The notes under the pieces: generated by a model
What the model was told of the DNA's origin: nothing
The model's input: only the letters and a program-made list of their open reading frames with translations
Databases searched by the model: none
Position numbers and translations under genes: made by a program
Origin: Bifidobacterium panos
Lineage (GTDB): Bacteria; Actinomycetota; Actinomycetes; Actinomycetales; Bifidobacteriaceae
NCBI RefSeq assembly: GCF_012932445.1
Contig: NZ_JAAIIJ010000002.1
Location: 1 to 64,000 of the forward strand
Length of the DNA stretch: 64,000 nt
Direction: 5' to 3'
In this document: positions 8,989 through 17,783 of the stretch, one piece after another
Position numbering within the stretch: the first letter of the stretch is position 1
How the letters are laid out: the number at the start of each line of letters is the position of its first letter

Positions 8989-9987
8989 ATGGCACGACAC
9001 AGCGCACGTAACCTGCGGCGGAACACCACGCATGACGAAGCCGTGGTGGCTCGCGCAATCGATCTGACGAAGACCTACGGCGAGCGCGACGCGCAGGTGA
9101 TGGCGCTCAACCATGTCAGCGTCGAGTTCGTGCGCGGCGAGATGACGGCCATCATGGGGCCTTCCGGCTCGGGCAAGTCCACGCTGATGCATTGCATGGC
9201 CGGGCTGGACTCCCCCACATCCGGGCGCGTGATCGTCGAGGATCTTGAGGTGTCGTCGATGAACCAGCGCCAGCTCACGCGCCTGCGCCGCGAACAAATC
9301 GGCTTCATCTTCCAGTCGTTCAATCTGGTGCCTACGCTGTCGGCGGAAGAGAACATCCTGCTGCCGTTGCAGATCGCCAAGAAGCCGATTGACCGCGCAT
9401 GGTTCGACAAGATCGTGGATGTGGTGGGTTTGCGCGAGCGTTTGAACCACCGTCCCAGCCAGCTGTCGGGCGGTCAGCAGCAGCGCGTCGCCTGTGCACG
9501 TGCGCTGATGGCCCGGCCCAGCGTGATTTTCGCCGACGAGCCGACAGGCAATCTCGATTCACGTTCCAGCCGCGAGGTGCTGGGCTTTCTGAAGAGTTCC
9601 GTGCGCGATTACGATCAGACCATCGTGATGGTGACGCACGACCCGCGTGCGGCCTCCTACGCCGACCGCGTGCTGGTGCTGGCGGATGGCAGGATTACGC
9701 AGGATTTACATCATCCCAGCTATGAGCAGATCCTTGAGGTGTTTGCCGGTGATGAAGATCAGGTCGACGGGGAAGAAACAGCAAAAACAGCGGGAACGGC
9801 AAAAATAGAAGAGACAGCAGAAGCACTCGCCCGCACCCAAGATGATGCGGCGGCACCGCACCCCGCTCAGGAAGGCAGGGAAGTCGAGGAAGCCAGGGAA
9901 ACCCGCGAATCCCAAGACGCTGGCTTGAAAGTGCCCGACCTGCCGGACATTCCCGGCATGGTGTTCAACACGGAGCATGACGCATGA
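8989..9987 (+). CDS. ABC transporter ATP-binding protein (MacB/LolD-like)
   Basis: ATPase of about 332 residues paired with the FtsX-type permease that follows. It has Walker [11 protein letters not shown]-loop [15 protein letters not shown], signature [15 protein letters not shown], Walker [13 protein letters not shown] and the H-loop TH, all typical of the MacB/LolD branch. Past residue 235 there is an unusual acidic, Ala/Glu/Thr-rich tail of about 95 residues. GAGGG lies just before ATG 8989; an in-frame ATG at 8974 has no ribosome site and lies inside the operator-like repeat. The stop overlaps the permease start by four bases (ATGA). The substrate is unknown; members handle lipoproteins, peptides or antibiotics. 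Confidence 0.88.
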   Translation: MARHSARNLRRNTTHDEAVVARAIDLTKTYGERDAQVMALNHVSVEFVRGEMTAIMGPSGSGKSTLMHCMAGLDSPTSGRVIVEDLEVSSMNQRQLTRLRREQIGFIFQSFNLVPTLSAEENILLPLQIAKKPIDRAWFDKIVDVVGLRERLNHRPSQLSGGQQQRVACARALMARPSVIFADEPTGNLDSRSSREVLGFLKSSVRDYDQTIVMVTHDPRAASYADRVLVLADGRITQDLHHPSYEQILEVFAGDEDQVDGEETAKTAGTAKIEETAEALARTQDDAAAPHPAQEGREVEEARETRESQDAGLKVPDLPDIPGMVFNTEHDA

Positions 9988-12851
9988 TTCGCGTCGGACT
10001 GCGCGACGCGCGCGCCCATTTTTCGCGCTTCATCATGTCGATTATCGCCATCGCGCTCGGCGTGAGCTTCGTGGTCGGTTCGTTCTGTTTCCGCGAGATG
10101 CTCAACAATCAGGTCGATCAGATGATGGGATCGAACGCCGACCACGACGTGTATGTGCGTGGCTCCCAAGAGCAGAAGAGCGACGACGACTCGGATTCAT
10201 CCTCCATCAGCCTGTCGACGACCACGAATACATACAACGACATCGACACCTCGTTGGTTGACACCATCAAAGGCGTCGACGGCGTGGAGTCCGCCGCGAT
10301 TACGACCTCCACTTCGGGCGTGCTCACACTGGTCGCCAAGGACGGCAACGCCGTGGCCACGATGGGCAGCCCCACGATATCGGTGGGCTTGTCCGAGGGC
10401 ACGTGGCGTTCGGCGCAGCTGACGGACGGGCGCTATCCGGAAAACCGCAACGAGATCGCCTTGCATTCCTTCGCCGCCGAACAGTCCGATTTGAAGGTGG
10501 GAGACACCACGACGCTCGTCTATCCTTCCGGCCCCGAGACAGTCGAGGTGGTGGGCGTCTTCACTACCGATAGTTCGCAGGCGGGAGCGATCATCATCGG
10601 GTTGGCACCGAAAGTCGAAGAGGAACTCTATCAGCAGAATTCCGGCACCAACGGTCAAGTGAAATACATCGGCGTATATGGTTCGGCCAACCACGGAGAG
10701 CCGCTGAGCGAAGAACAGCAGCAGGAGCTGGCGGATCGCATCAACAAGGTGTTGCCCGCCGACGCGAAGGCCACAGCCATCACCGGCGACGAATTGCGCG
10801 ACGAAAACTCGAAATCGACCAAGGAAATGCTCGGCTTCATCCAGCCGCTGATTCTCATCTTCGCCGTCATCGCGCTGTTTGTGGGCTCGTTCATCATCGC
10901 CAACACCTTCTCGATGATTGTGCGCGAATCGATGCGCGGCTACGCTCTGTTGCGTTCGGTGGGCGCCTCCAGCGCACAGGTGTTCTCCACGGTAATCATC
11001 CAGGCGCTGTTGCTCGGCGCTGTCGGTTCCGGTGCGGGCATCGGATTGGGTTGGGGCATGGTCAAGCTCATTTCGTGGGGCATGGCCGAAATGGGTGTGC
11101 CGCTGAGCGGTTCGGTGAGCCCCCGCGTGACCGACATGATTGTGGGGCTTATTGTCGGCGTGGTGGTCACGCTGATCGGCGCAACCCTGCCCGCACGCCG
11201 CGCGGCGCTGGCTCCGCCGATTCAGGCGATGAACGAGACGGTGAACCCCGAGCCTTCCGTGGTGCCGCGAGCCATCATCGGCGTGGTGCTGATGGCAATC
11301 GGCTCGCTTTCGTGGCTGCTCTGCTGGCGTATCGCCGTTGCGGACGGCGACCCGACCCCTTGGGAGGCGGTGAACTCGCTGGGCGAGAGGCTCGGTACCG
11401 GCTGGACGCTGGCCCTTGGCGCCGCGTTTGTGGTCATCGGCATGATTGTGACGGCACCGGCCTTGGTCAAACCGACAAGCGCGGTGCTTGGATGGCTCCC
11501 CTCGCTGGTTTTCCCGGTGTCCGGGCGGCTGGCCGCGCGCAATCTCGTGCGACAGAAGCGACGCACGGCGAACACCGCGGCGGCGCTGTTCGTCGGCGTG
11601 GCGATTGTCAGCTGCCTTGGTGTGGTGGCCTCTTCGGTGAAAGCCTCGGTGTCCGGCATTGTGGACAACGGGTTGAAATCCGATCTCATTGTCATGTCGA
11701 ACAGCGGGCAGATTCCCGACAATGCCATCGATAAAATCGAGCAGGTCGAAGGCGTCAAGTCGGTGTCGTGCAATCGTATGCTGCTGGGCATCACCTTCGA
11801 TGGCGAAAGCGTGCTCTCGACCTTCGCCGAACAGCCCTCGCTGTTCTCGGACGTGTTCGAACCCGTCACCGAAGCCGGCGACCCGGATAATGCGTTGAGA
11901 AGCGGACAACTGGTGGTGGGCGAAGCCATCGCCGAGGAGCACGGCTGGAAGGTCGGCGACGAGATAACGGTCGCGGGCAAGAAAATCAGCATCGACGAAG
12001 AGGCCACCGCCAAAGCGCAAGCCGACTATCAGGCTCAAATACAGGCACAGATCCAAGCTTTGCAAACCGAAGCACAGCAACTGACGCTCAAAGGCGATAC
12101 GGCCGGCGCCCAGAAGAAGGCCAGCGAAGCGCAACAGGTGGCCGACGACGCGCAGCATGTCGACCCATCCACACTGGTCAAGATGGAAGAAACAGAGACC
12201 CACGAGACGATGACTGTCGGGGCGATCATCTCCAATTCGTTCTACCGCAACGTCGTCTTTATGAACGACGAGCAGGCCGGCAAACTCGCCAACAAGCAGA
12301 CCATGTACACTGTCACGGCGTATGTCACCGCGAAGCCAAACGCGGACACGACGGCCATGCGCAAGAACATGATCGAGGAAGTTAAGTCGTTCTATGTGCT
12401 GTCGGTGATGGATCGCGAGGAATACAAGTCAACGATAGGCTCGATAGTCGATCAGGTGCTGATGATCCTGTATGCCTTGCTCGCCCTGTCCATCGTGATT
12501 GCGGTTTTCGGCATCGTCAACACCCTGGCGCTGAGCGTGTCCGAACGCACACGCGAAATCGGGTTGTTGCGCGCCATCGGCACGTCAAAGGCGAAGATTC
12601 GAGGCATGTTGGCCATCGAAGCGTCTTTGATTTCGATATTGGGAACCTTGCTGGGCCTGGCGGTCGGCGTGGCCGCGGGTGCCGTCATCCAGAAGGCGTT
12701 TCAAGCGGATGGTTTGGAAAACCTAGCGATTCCTTGGAGCCAGTTGGGCTTGTTCCTGTTGGTCTCGATTCTGGTCGGAGTGGTTGCCTCCCTACCGCCA
12801 GCGCATCGCGCGCTCAAGGCGCCGGTATTGGATGCCATCACGACGGAATGA
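9984..12851 (+). CDS. ABC transporter permease, FtsX-like, two-module
   Basis: A 955-residue membrane protein with two FtsX/MacB-type modules: an N-terminal membrane segment (about 10-32), a large extracellular MacB-like domain, three membrane segments (about 285-400), then a second set ending with four-segment architecture near the C-terminus (ALSVSERTREIGLLRAIGTSKAKIRGM is the conserved cytoplasmic turn region). The second extracellular domain carries an Ala/Gln-rich coiled-coil-like insertion at about residues 674-720. It is translationally coupled to the ATPase. It likely works as a mechanotransmission or export complex at the cell envelope; the cargo is not predictable. Confidence 0.86.
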   Translation: MIRVGLRDARAHFSRFIMSIIAIALGVSFVVGSFCFREMLNNQVDQMMGSNADHDVYVRGSQEQKSDDDSDSSSISLSTTTNTYNDIDTSLVDTIKGVDGVESAAITTSTSGVLTLVAKDGNAVATMGSPTISVGLSEGTWRSAQLTDGRYPENRNEIALHSFAAEQSDLKVGDTTTLVYPSGPETVEVVGVFTTDSSQAGAIIIGLAPKVEEELYQQNSGTNGQVKYIGVYGSANHGEPLSEEQQQELADRINKVLPADAKATAITGDELRDENSKSTKEMLGFIQPLILIFAVIALFVGSFIIANTFSMIVRESMRGYALLRSVGASSAQVFSTVIIQALLLGAVGSGAGIGLGWGMVKLISWGMAEMGVPLSGSVSPRVTDMIVGLIVGVVVTLIGATLPARRAALAPPIQAMNETVNPEPSVVPRAIIGVVLMAIGSLSWLLCWRIAVADGDPTPWEAVNSLGERLGTGWTLALGAAFVVIGMIVTAPALVKPTSAVLGWLPSLVFPVSGRLAARNLVRQKRRTANTAAALFVGVAIVSCLGVVASSVKASVSGIVDNGLKSDLIVMSNSGQIPDNAIDKIEQVEGVKSVSCNRMLLGITFDGESVLSTFAEQPSLFSDVFEPVTEAGDPDNALRSGQLVVGEAIAEEHGWKVGDEITVAGKKISIDEEATAKAQADYQAQIQAQIQALQTEAQQLTLKGDTAGAQKKASEAQQVADDAQHVDPSTLVKMEETETHETMTVGAIISNSFYRNVVFMNDEQAGKLANKQTMYTVTAYVTAKPNADTTAMRKNMIEEVKSFYVLSVMDREEYKSTIGSIVDQVLMILYALLALSIVIAVFGIVNTLALSVSERTREIGLLRAIGTSKAKIRGMLAIEASLISILGTLLGLAVGVAAGAVIQKAFQADGLENLAIPWSQLGLFLLVSILVGVVASLPPAHRALKAPVLDAITTE

Positions 12852-12858
12852 GCCGGTT

Positions 12859-13107
12859 ATGCCATTGCCGAATCGGATACCTGCGGGCGCACGCATCGTG
12901 GTGCGCGTGAGCGAAGGGGTCGACCCCGCTGACGGGCGAACCAAATTCCGCGATTATGTGGGTCATGTGCGTTCCTGGGACGGCCATACGCTGGAACTGA
13001 CGCGCGACGCCGCCGCCAACGGTTCGCGCCCCGCCCAGCACGTCACCATCGACGCCTCCACCATCGTGCGCCTCAAGCCCGTACCGGAGCGACGCACAGC
13101 GCGGTAG
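12859..13107 (+). CDS. Small conserved protein, possibly DUF6725
   Basis: An 82-residue protein starting at ATG 12859, seven bases after the permease stop. It has the sequence RIVVRVSEGVDPADGRTKFR, then DYVGHVRSWD and DAAANGSRPAQ, ending with VRLKPVPERR, a compact beta-rich pattern I associate with a small bifidobacterial family (I recall DUF6725, not verified). The longer in-frame extension overlapping the permease gene is probably not translated. Its function is unknown; the co-transcription suggests it could be unrelated read-through or a partner of the ABC system. Confidence 0.65.
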   Translation: MPLPNRIPAGARIVVRVSEGVDPADGRTKFRDYVGHVRSWDGHTLELTRDAAANGSRPAQHVTIDASTIVRLKPVPERRTAR

Positions 13108-13112
13108 GCTGC

Positions 13113-13162
13113 GACTGAGGGTGGCACCACCGAACACGTGTTCGGTGGTGCCACCCTCAGTC
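13113..13162. repeat. Perfect 50-bp palindrome between convergent genes
   Basis: A 25-base arm is followed with no loop by its exact reverse complement; the centre is between 13137 and 13138. It sits between the end of the small plus-strand gene and the end of the minus-strand surface-protein gene, so a bidirectional terminator is the simplest role, although there is no T-run. Both ends carry GACTGAGGGTGG, the same motif that ends the two-hairpin repeats near 19300-19870. Confidence 0.75.
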
Positions 13163-13181
13163 ACGCATCCGCGCGGACAGC

Positions 13182-16100
13182 TCACGGCCGACGGACGCCC
13201 AAGGCGTCGGCCAGCGCGTTCGCGGTGTCCTTGGTCATAACCGCGGTGCCACCGGTCACGTAAGCCTTGGATACCTTGCCCTTGAAACCTTTCGAGTAGG
13301 ACACCGCAGGACTCGAGGCATCGGACACCAACAGCACCGGCGCCTTGTTACGACCGGCCAAGGGGCTGGACACCAAGGCATCCGGGTAGTTTCCGCCATA
13401 CGCGTACACCACGCCATCCATGCTCAAGCCGTTCTTCTGCGTCCACTTGGCGATATTCACACTCGTCTCATACCGCGTCTGCCCAGCCAGGCGAATCATG
13501 CCGGGCAAACCGGACACATACTTGGCGGGCACAGCCTGCACACCGCCCACCACAACCACACGCTTGAACTTAGACAGCGCCGCGCGCTGCTTGGCAGTCA
13601 GGCCGGTAGCGGGATCGCACAGGAACACCGGCGCCTTGCCAGCGTATGCATACGAGCTCACACTCAACGCATCCGCATAACCCGCGCCCGACGACACAAT
13701 CGCAGTCGAACCCCACGACTTACCACCCTGCTCATAAAGCAAATACGACGTATCGTAGCGCGTCTGGCCACCCAAACGGGTCACACTCGACGCATACGAC
13801 TTCAACTGCGACGCCACATCATCGGACACCGCACTCACACCACCCACAATGATGATCCTCGAAGGATTCAAACGCTTAAGCTGCGCGGCAGTCTGCGAGG
13901 GCAAGCCGTTCGATTCGGTCAACACAATCGGAGCGTCCAACACGCCGGACAGACCCGAGGCGGACAAAGCATCCGGGTAGTTCGCGCCACTGGCCACAAT
14001 CACCGTCTTCGCGGTACCCGAATACGCCTGGGAAACGACCCTGCCCATCGTGTCATACCGGGTATCGCCGGACAAGCGGATCATCTGGCCCTGCGACTGC
14101 GACTGTGTCCACTGCGCATACAAGGTCACCGTGCCATTGGCCGTCGCGGTCAGGTTCTTCACCGACTGCTTGTCCTTATACGCCGTACCCCTGCCATCAG
14201 CCTTCGTATTCCAACCAGCAAACGAATAACCCGTACGCTTGAACGCATTCGCCCTCAGATTCTGAGCCACGTTGTACGTGAACCGCTGATCCGCCATCGA
14301 ACCAGAACCACCGTTCGCATTGAACTTCACCGTATACGAATTCGCCGTCCACTGCGCATACAAGGTCACCGTGCCGTTGGCCGTGGCCGTCAGGTTCTTC
14401 ACCGACTGCTTATCCTTATACGCCGTACCCCTGCCATCAGCCTTCGTATTCCAACCCGTGAACGTGTAACCCGAGCGGGTGAACGCATTCGCCCTCAGAT
14501 TCTGAGCCACGTTGTACGTGAACCGCTGATCCGCCATCGAACCGGTGCCACCATTCGCATTGAACTTCACCGTATACTTCACGTTCGTGTCCGCATTCGC
14601 CTTCCACTGCGCAAACAAGGTCACCGTGCCATTGGCCTCCGCGGTCAGGTTCTTCACCGACTCCTTGTCCTTATACGCAGTGCCCTTACCATCAGCCTTC
14701 GTATTCCAACCAGCAAACGTATAACCCGCGCGGGTGAACGCGTTTGCAGTCAGATTCTGAGCCGCATCATACGTGAACGACTGATCACCCATCGTGCCAG
14801 AGCCACCATTCGACTTGAACGACACCTTGTACGTAATCGGCGCATAATCCGCAACATACGTGGCCGCCGTACTCGCGGGAACCTCGGACGGAGCATACGC
14901 CACACCCGTGGATATGTCTTTCCACTTCGCCGTGTAACCGGTCTTCGCCGGCGCATACGGAGCCTCAAGACCGCAATCGGCACCAGACCGCTTGAAATTC
15001 GCACCCAACTTCAACTCCTGAAGCTTGGAAAGCCCTGCAAGCATGTCAGTGCTGTTCGTCTTCAGACCCGCATGGAACTTCGACACATCCAACGATGTCA
15101 ACGACGAACAACCAGAGAACATGCTGGACATGTTCGTCACGTTCGACGTGTTGAACTTCGACACATCCAACGATGTCAACGACGAACAACCAGAGAACAT
15201 GCCGGACATGCTCCCCACCTTCGACGTATCGAAACTCGACGACAACGACAATGATTTCAACGACGAACAACCAGAGAACATGCCGGGCATGCCCGTCACC
15301 TTCGACGTGTTGAACTTCGACACATCCAACGATGTCAACGACGAACAATCAGAGAACATGTAGCCCATGTTCGTCACGTTCGACGTATCGAAACTCGACG
15401 GCAACGACAACGATTCCAACGACGAACAACCAGAGAACATGCTGAGCATGTTCGTCACGTTCGACGTGTTGAACTTCGACACATCCAACGATGTCAACGA
15501 CGAACAACCAGAGAACATGCCGGGCATGCCCGTCACCCTCGACGTATCGAAACTCGACGGCAACGACAACGATTCCAACGACGAACAGTTATAGAACATC
15601 ATGGACATGCTCGTCACGTTCGACGTATCGAAACTCGACGGCAACGACAACGACGACAACTTGGAACAGTTATAGAACATGAAAACCATGCTCTTCACGT
15701 TCGACGTATCGAAACTCGACGGCAACGACAACGATTCCAACGACGAACAGTATTGGAACATGCCGTACATATCCGTCACCTTCGACGTATCGAAACTCGA
15801 CGGCAACGTCAACGACGACAACTTGGAACAGTTATAGAACATGCAGAGCATGCTCGTCACCTTCGACGTAACGAAACTCGACGGCAACGACAACGATTTC
15901 AACGACGAACAACCAGAGAACATCATGGACATGTCCGTCACGTTGGACGTGTCAATCTGATCGAGGCCGACGAAACCGGTAAACCCGCTGAAATCCATGA
16001 ACAGACCGGACGAATTGCCCGGGAACTTGGGATATACGCCGTCCGCGCCGTACACCACATCCCACATGCCATCGGCGGCCTTGGTCGCGCAAGCATACAC

Positions 16101-16505
16101 GGAATCATCCGCCGTGGCGGAGTCGCCGGTGCCGGTGCTGTCGCTGTTGCCTGCGCCAGCGTCCCAACAAGTCTTTTCCCTGGAGGCAGTGGGCTTGATT
16201 TTTTCAAACGTGATGGTGCGAATCTGAGCCTTGTCGAGACTGCCATCAAGGATAACGCCAGCGGCATTGCCCCCACTGACATTGAGCAACATGCCCGACC
16301 CCGTCCCGGTTTGAACCGACTCAGCCGCCTCAACTTGAGCCGGCTCGGCAATCTTAGCTGTCTCGGTCGTCTCTTCGGCCTGGGCGGGGATGGCCCCCGT
16401 GGGGCACAGTACGGCCATCAAGGCAACCGCCAACAGACACGCCAGCAACCTCACGAACATACCACGGCGCACGACCGACACCTTGACTGATGCACGTCTC
16501 ATCAT
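13182..16505 (-). CDS. Surface protein: BspA repeats, InlB repeats, CWB2 anchors
   Basis: A secreted wall-bound protein of about 1107 residues. In order: signal peptide (basic start, hydrophobic core, cleavage near IPAQA-EE, about 45 residues); a Ser/Thr-rich domain; eleven BspA/DUF285 leucine-rich repeats of 26-27 residues with consensus MFSGCSSLxSL (about 195-485); three Listeria-Bacteroides (Flg_new/InlB B) repeats of about 80 residues (about 548-800); and three CWB2 putative cell-wall-binding repeats starting MIRLSGDTRYDT (about 806-1105). There is no LPXTG. CWB2 domains are known to bind wall polymers, and BspA repeats occur in adhesins and mucosal proteins, so host or mucus adhesion is plausible. 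AAGGAG precedes three tandem ATGs; the middle one has the best spacing. Confidence 0.9.
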   Translation of the reverse strand: MMRRASVKVSVVRRGMFVRLLACLLAVALMAVLCPTGAIPAQAEETTETAKIAEPAQVEAAESVQTGTGSGMLLNVSGGNAAGVILDGSLDKAQIRTITFEKIKPTASREKTCWDAGAGNSDSTGTGDSATADDSVYACATKAADGMWDVVYGADGVYPKFPGNSSGLFMDFSGFTGFVGLDQIDTSNVTDMSMMFSGCSSLKSLSLPSSFVTSKVTSMLCMFYNCSKLSSLTLPSSFDTSKVTDMYGMFQYCSSLESLSLPSSFDTSNVKSMVFMFYNCSKLSSLSLPSSFDTSNVTSMSMMFYNCSSLESLSLPSSFDTSRVTGMPGMFSGCSSLTSLDVSKFNTSNVTNMLSMFSGCSSLESLSLPSSFDTSNVTNMGYMFSDCSSLTSLDVSKFNTSKVTGMPGMFSGCSSLKSLSLSSSFDTSKVGSMSGMFSGCSSLTSLDVSKFNTSNVTNMSSMFSGCSSLTSLDVSKFHAGLKTNSTDMLAGLSKLQELKLGANFKRSGADCGLEAPYAPAKTGYTAKWKDISTGVAYAPSEVPASTAATYVADYAPITYKVSFKSNGGSGTMGDQSFTYDAAQNLTANAFTRAGYTFAGWNTKADGKGTAYKDKESVKNLTAEANGTVTLFAQWKANADTNVKYTVKFNANGGTGSMADQRFTYNVAQNLRANAFTRSGYTFTGWNTKADGRGTAYKDKQSVKNLTATANGTVTLYAQWTANSYTVKFNANGGSGSMADQRFTYNVAQNLRANAFKRTGYSFAGWNTKADGRGTAYKDKQSVKNLTATANGTVTLYAQWTQSQSQGQMIRLSGDTRYDTMGRVVSQAYSGTAKTVIVASGANYPDALSASGLSGVLDAPIVLTESNGLPSQTAAQLKRLNPSRIIIVGGVSAVSDDVASQLKSYASSVTRLGGQTRYDTSYLLYEQGGKSWGSTAIVSSGAGYADALSVSSYAYAGKAPVFLCDPATGLTAKQRAALSKFKRVVVVGGVQAVPAKYVSGLPGMIRLAGQTRYETSVNIAKWTQKNGLSMDGVVYAYGGNYPDALVSSPLAGRNKAPVLLVSDASSPAVSYSKGFKGKVSKAYVTGGTAVMTKDTANALADALGVRRP
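14106..14830. repeat. Near-identical 240-255 bp tandem repeats in surface protein gene
   Basis: Three tandem DNA units encode the InlB/Flg_new repeats; the two nearest the CWB2 region have a 240-base period and are almost identical at DNA level, the third is more diverged with a 255-base spacing. Such identity can support recombinational gain or loss of units. Confidence 0.8.
15060..15930. repeat. Tandem array of 78-81 bp BspA repeat units
   Basis: About eleven DNA units encode the leucine-rich repeats. Neighbouring units share long stretches, for example blocks built around ACGACGAACAACCAGAGAAC and ACGTATCGAAACTCGACGGC. Two unit sub-types alternate (LSLPSSFDTS and LDVSKFNTS), differing by one codon in length. 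The pattern implies recent internal duplication. Confidence 0.8.
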
Positions 16506-16650
16506 CATTCAACTCCTTCAAGTCGACTTCTCCTACCAACGACATCGAGGAAACGACCGCACCGTTTCCTCCAACCGTCGGGAAACCGGGAACAGGCCCC
16601 GCGGCGGCCGCCATTGGCCGACCTTGGGCGCACGAAAACCCAATCAGCAT

Positions 16651-16679
16651 CAAAATCTCCCCCCCCAGAGACGGGGAGA
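16651..16679 (-). terminator. Terminator after tyrA
   Basis: The stem TCTCCCC / GGGGAGA (16673-16679 with 16656-16662) is followed on the minus strand by TTTTG. It lies 111 bases below the tyrA stop and upstream of the surface-protein gene, separating the two transcription units. The remainder of this 285-base gap presumably holds the surface-gene promoter, but I saw no convincing -35/-10 pair. Confidence 0.6.
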
Positions 16680-16790
16680 CCCGCGGAAATAAGCCGAAAA
16701 GCGTGCCATTCCGGGGAACACCGATGGAAGGTCTGGCGTGTTGAAAATGACGTTTTAGAGAATTGGGAACAGTGATATGCACACTCGCAA

Positions 16791-17783
16791 TTACATTGCC
16801 TTGGGAGTGCTGATGCGGGCTGTCCGGTCATCGAGGAAACCGGTGAGGGCTTCGCCGCGGCGGGCGGATTGCAGTAGAGCTTGCTGCCAGCCTTGCGGTG
16901 GGATGGGCAGGTTGCGCGTCTCGACCCCGTTGCCGTTCGCCTTGTAGTCGCGGAACGGCTGGCCTTCGGCGAAGAACGACTTGATGGCGTCTGCGTCGCC
17001 GTCGCGCAGATTGTCCGCCACGACGGTCAGGCGCGAGGCCATGTGGCGCAAGAGATGCTCGACGTTGGCGGCGTCCTCGTCGACCATCGCCCGCGTGCGG
17101 TTGGGGTCGGTCAGCGCCACGCGTGTCATGTCGCGCCATGAACCGGCGGCGAGCGCGGCGGCGATATTGCGGTTCTCGTCACCGACCAGCTCGTTGATCA
17201 ACGCAGTCGCCACCACATGAGGCATGTGACTGATCATGGCGGCACAGCTGTCATGGGTGTCATCGTCCAGCACAATCAGACGGTTGCCCACATTGTCGGC
17301 AACCAATCGCGCCACGGCAAGAAAACGCCGATATTCGGTGCGTTCGTCCACGGTGAGCGCCCACAGGGCATTGTCATACAGCGCCGGGTTGGCGGCTTGC
17401 CAGCCGGACAGTTCGTTGCCCGCCATCGGGTGTGCACCGACATAGCACTCCCCCAGCCCGGCCTCAGCCACCTGCGCACGCACTTCGGCCTTGACGCTGC
17501 CCACGTCGGTGAGGGTGATATCGGGGTGTGCGTTGAGCAGCGGTTTAAGGGAATGCAACATATCCGGCATGGCCTTCAACGGATTGCACAGCACCAGTAC
17601 GTCCGGTTCGGCATCCACCAGCCCATCCAATGCGGGCACGCAATGAATGCCCTCGGCTTCGGCCTGAGCATACGGGTGCGGGCGATGGTTCCACGCCGTC
17701 ACCTCGACTCCGCGGGCAGCCAGTCGCCGCGCCAGCGAGCCGCCAATCAAGCCAAGCCCGGCAATCGCAACCTTTTCTACCAC
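16791..17783 (-). CDS. tyrA: Prephenate dehydrogenase
   Basis: A 330-residue NAD(P)-dependent enzyme converting prephenate to 4-hydroxyphenylpyruvate in tyrosine synthesis. The N-terminus has the Rossmann motif GLGLIGGSLARRLA; further family motifs are VGSVK, GAHPMAG and the C-terminal helical region containing SHMPHVVATALIN. The start is a GTG following GGGGAGGG; it overlaps the end of pheA by seven bases, indicating translational coupling. The longer ATG-initiated frame would lie largely inside pheA. No ACT domain is present. Confidence 0.9.
   Translation of the reverse strand: MVEKVAIAGLGLIGGSLARRLAARGVEVTAWNHRPHPYAQAEAEGIHCVPALDGLVDAEPDVLVLCNPLKAMPDMLHSLKPLLNAHPDITLTDVGSVKAEVRAQVAEAGLGECYVGAHPMAGNELSGWQAANPALYDNALWALTVDERTEYRRFLAVARLVADNVGNRLIVLDDDTHDSCAAMISHMPHVVATALINELVGDENRNIAAALAAGSWRDMTRVALTDPNRTRAMVDEDAANVEHLLRHMASRLTVVADNLRDGDADAIKSFFAEGQPFRDYKANGNGVETRNLPIPPQGWQQALLQSARRGEALTGFLDDRTARISTPKAM

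Noticed and set aside
8823-9029. 68-codon minus-strand frame across the xerC-ABC gap
   Set aside because: Its apparent internal repeat simply reads the duplicated operator-like DNA.
10197-12203. 668-codon minus-strand open frame
   Set aside because: Antisense to the FtsX-like permease; Arg/His-rich with no family resemblance.
13113-13162. CRISPR-like or IS end interpretation of the palindrome
   Set aside because: There is a single copy, no spacers and no transposase nearby.
15025-15594. Repetitive plus-strand frames rich in Asp/Asn/Phe
   Set aside because: They are the reverse reading of the BspA repeat array and have no ribosome sites.
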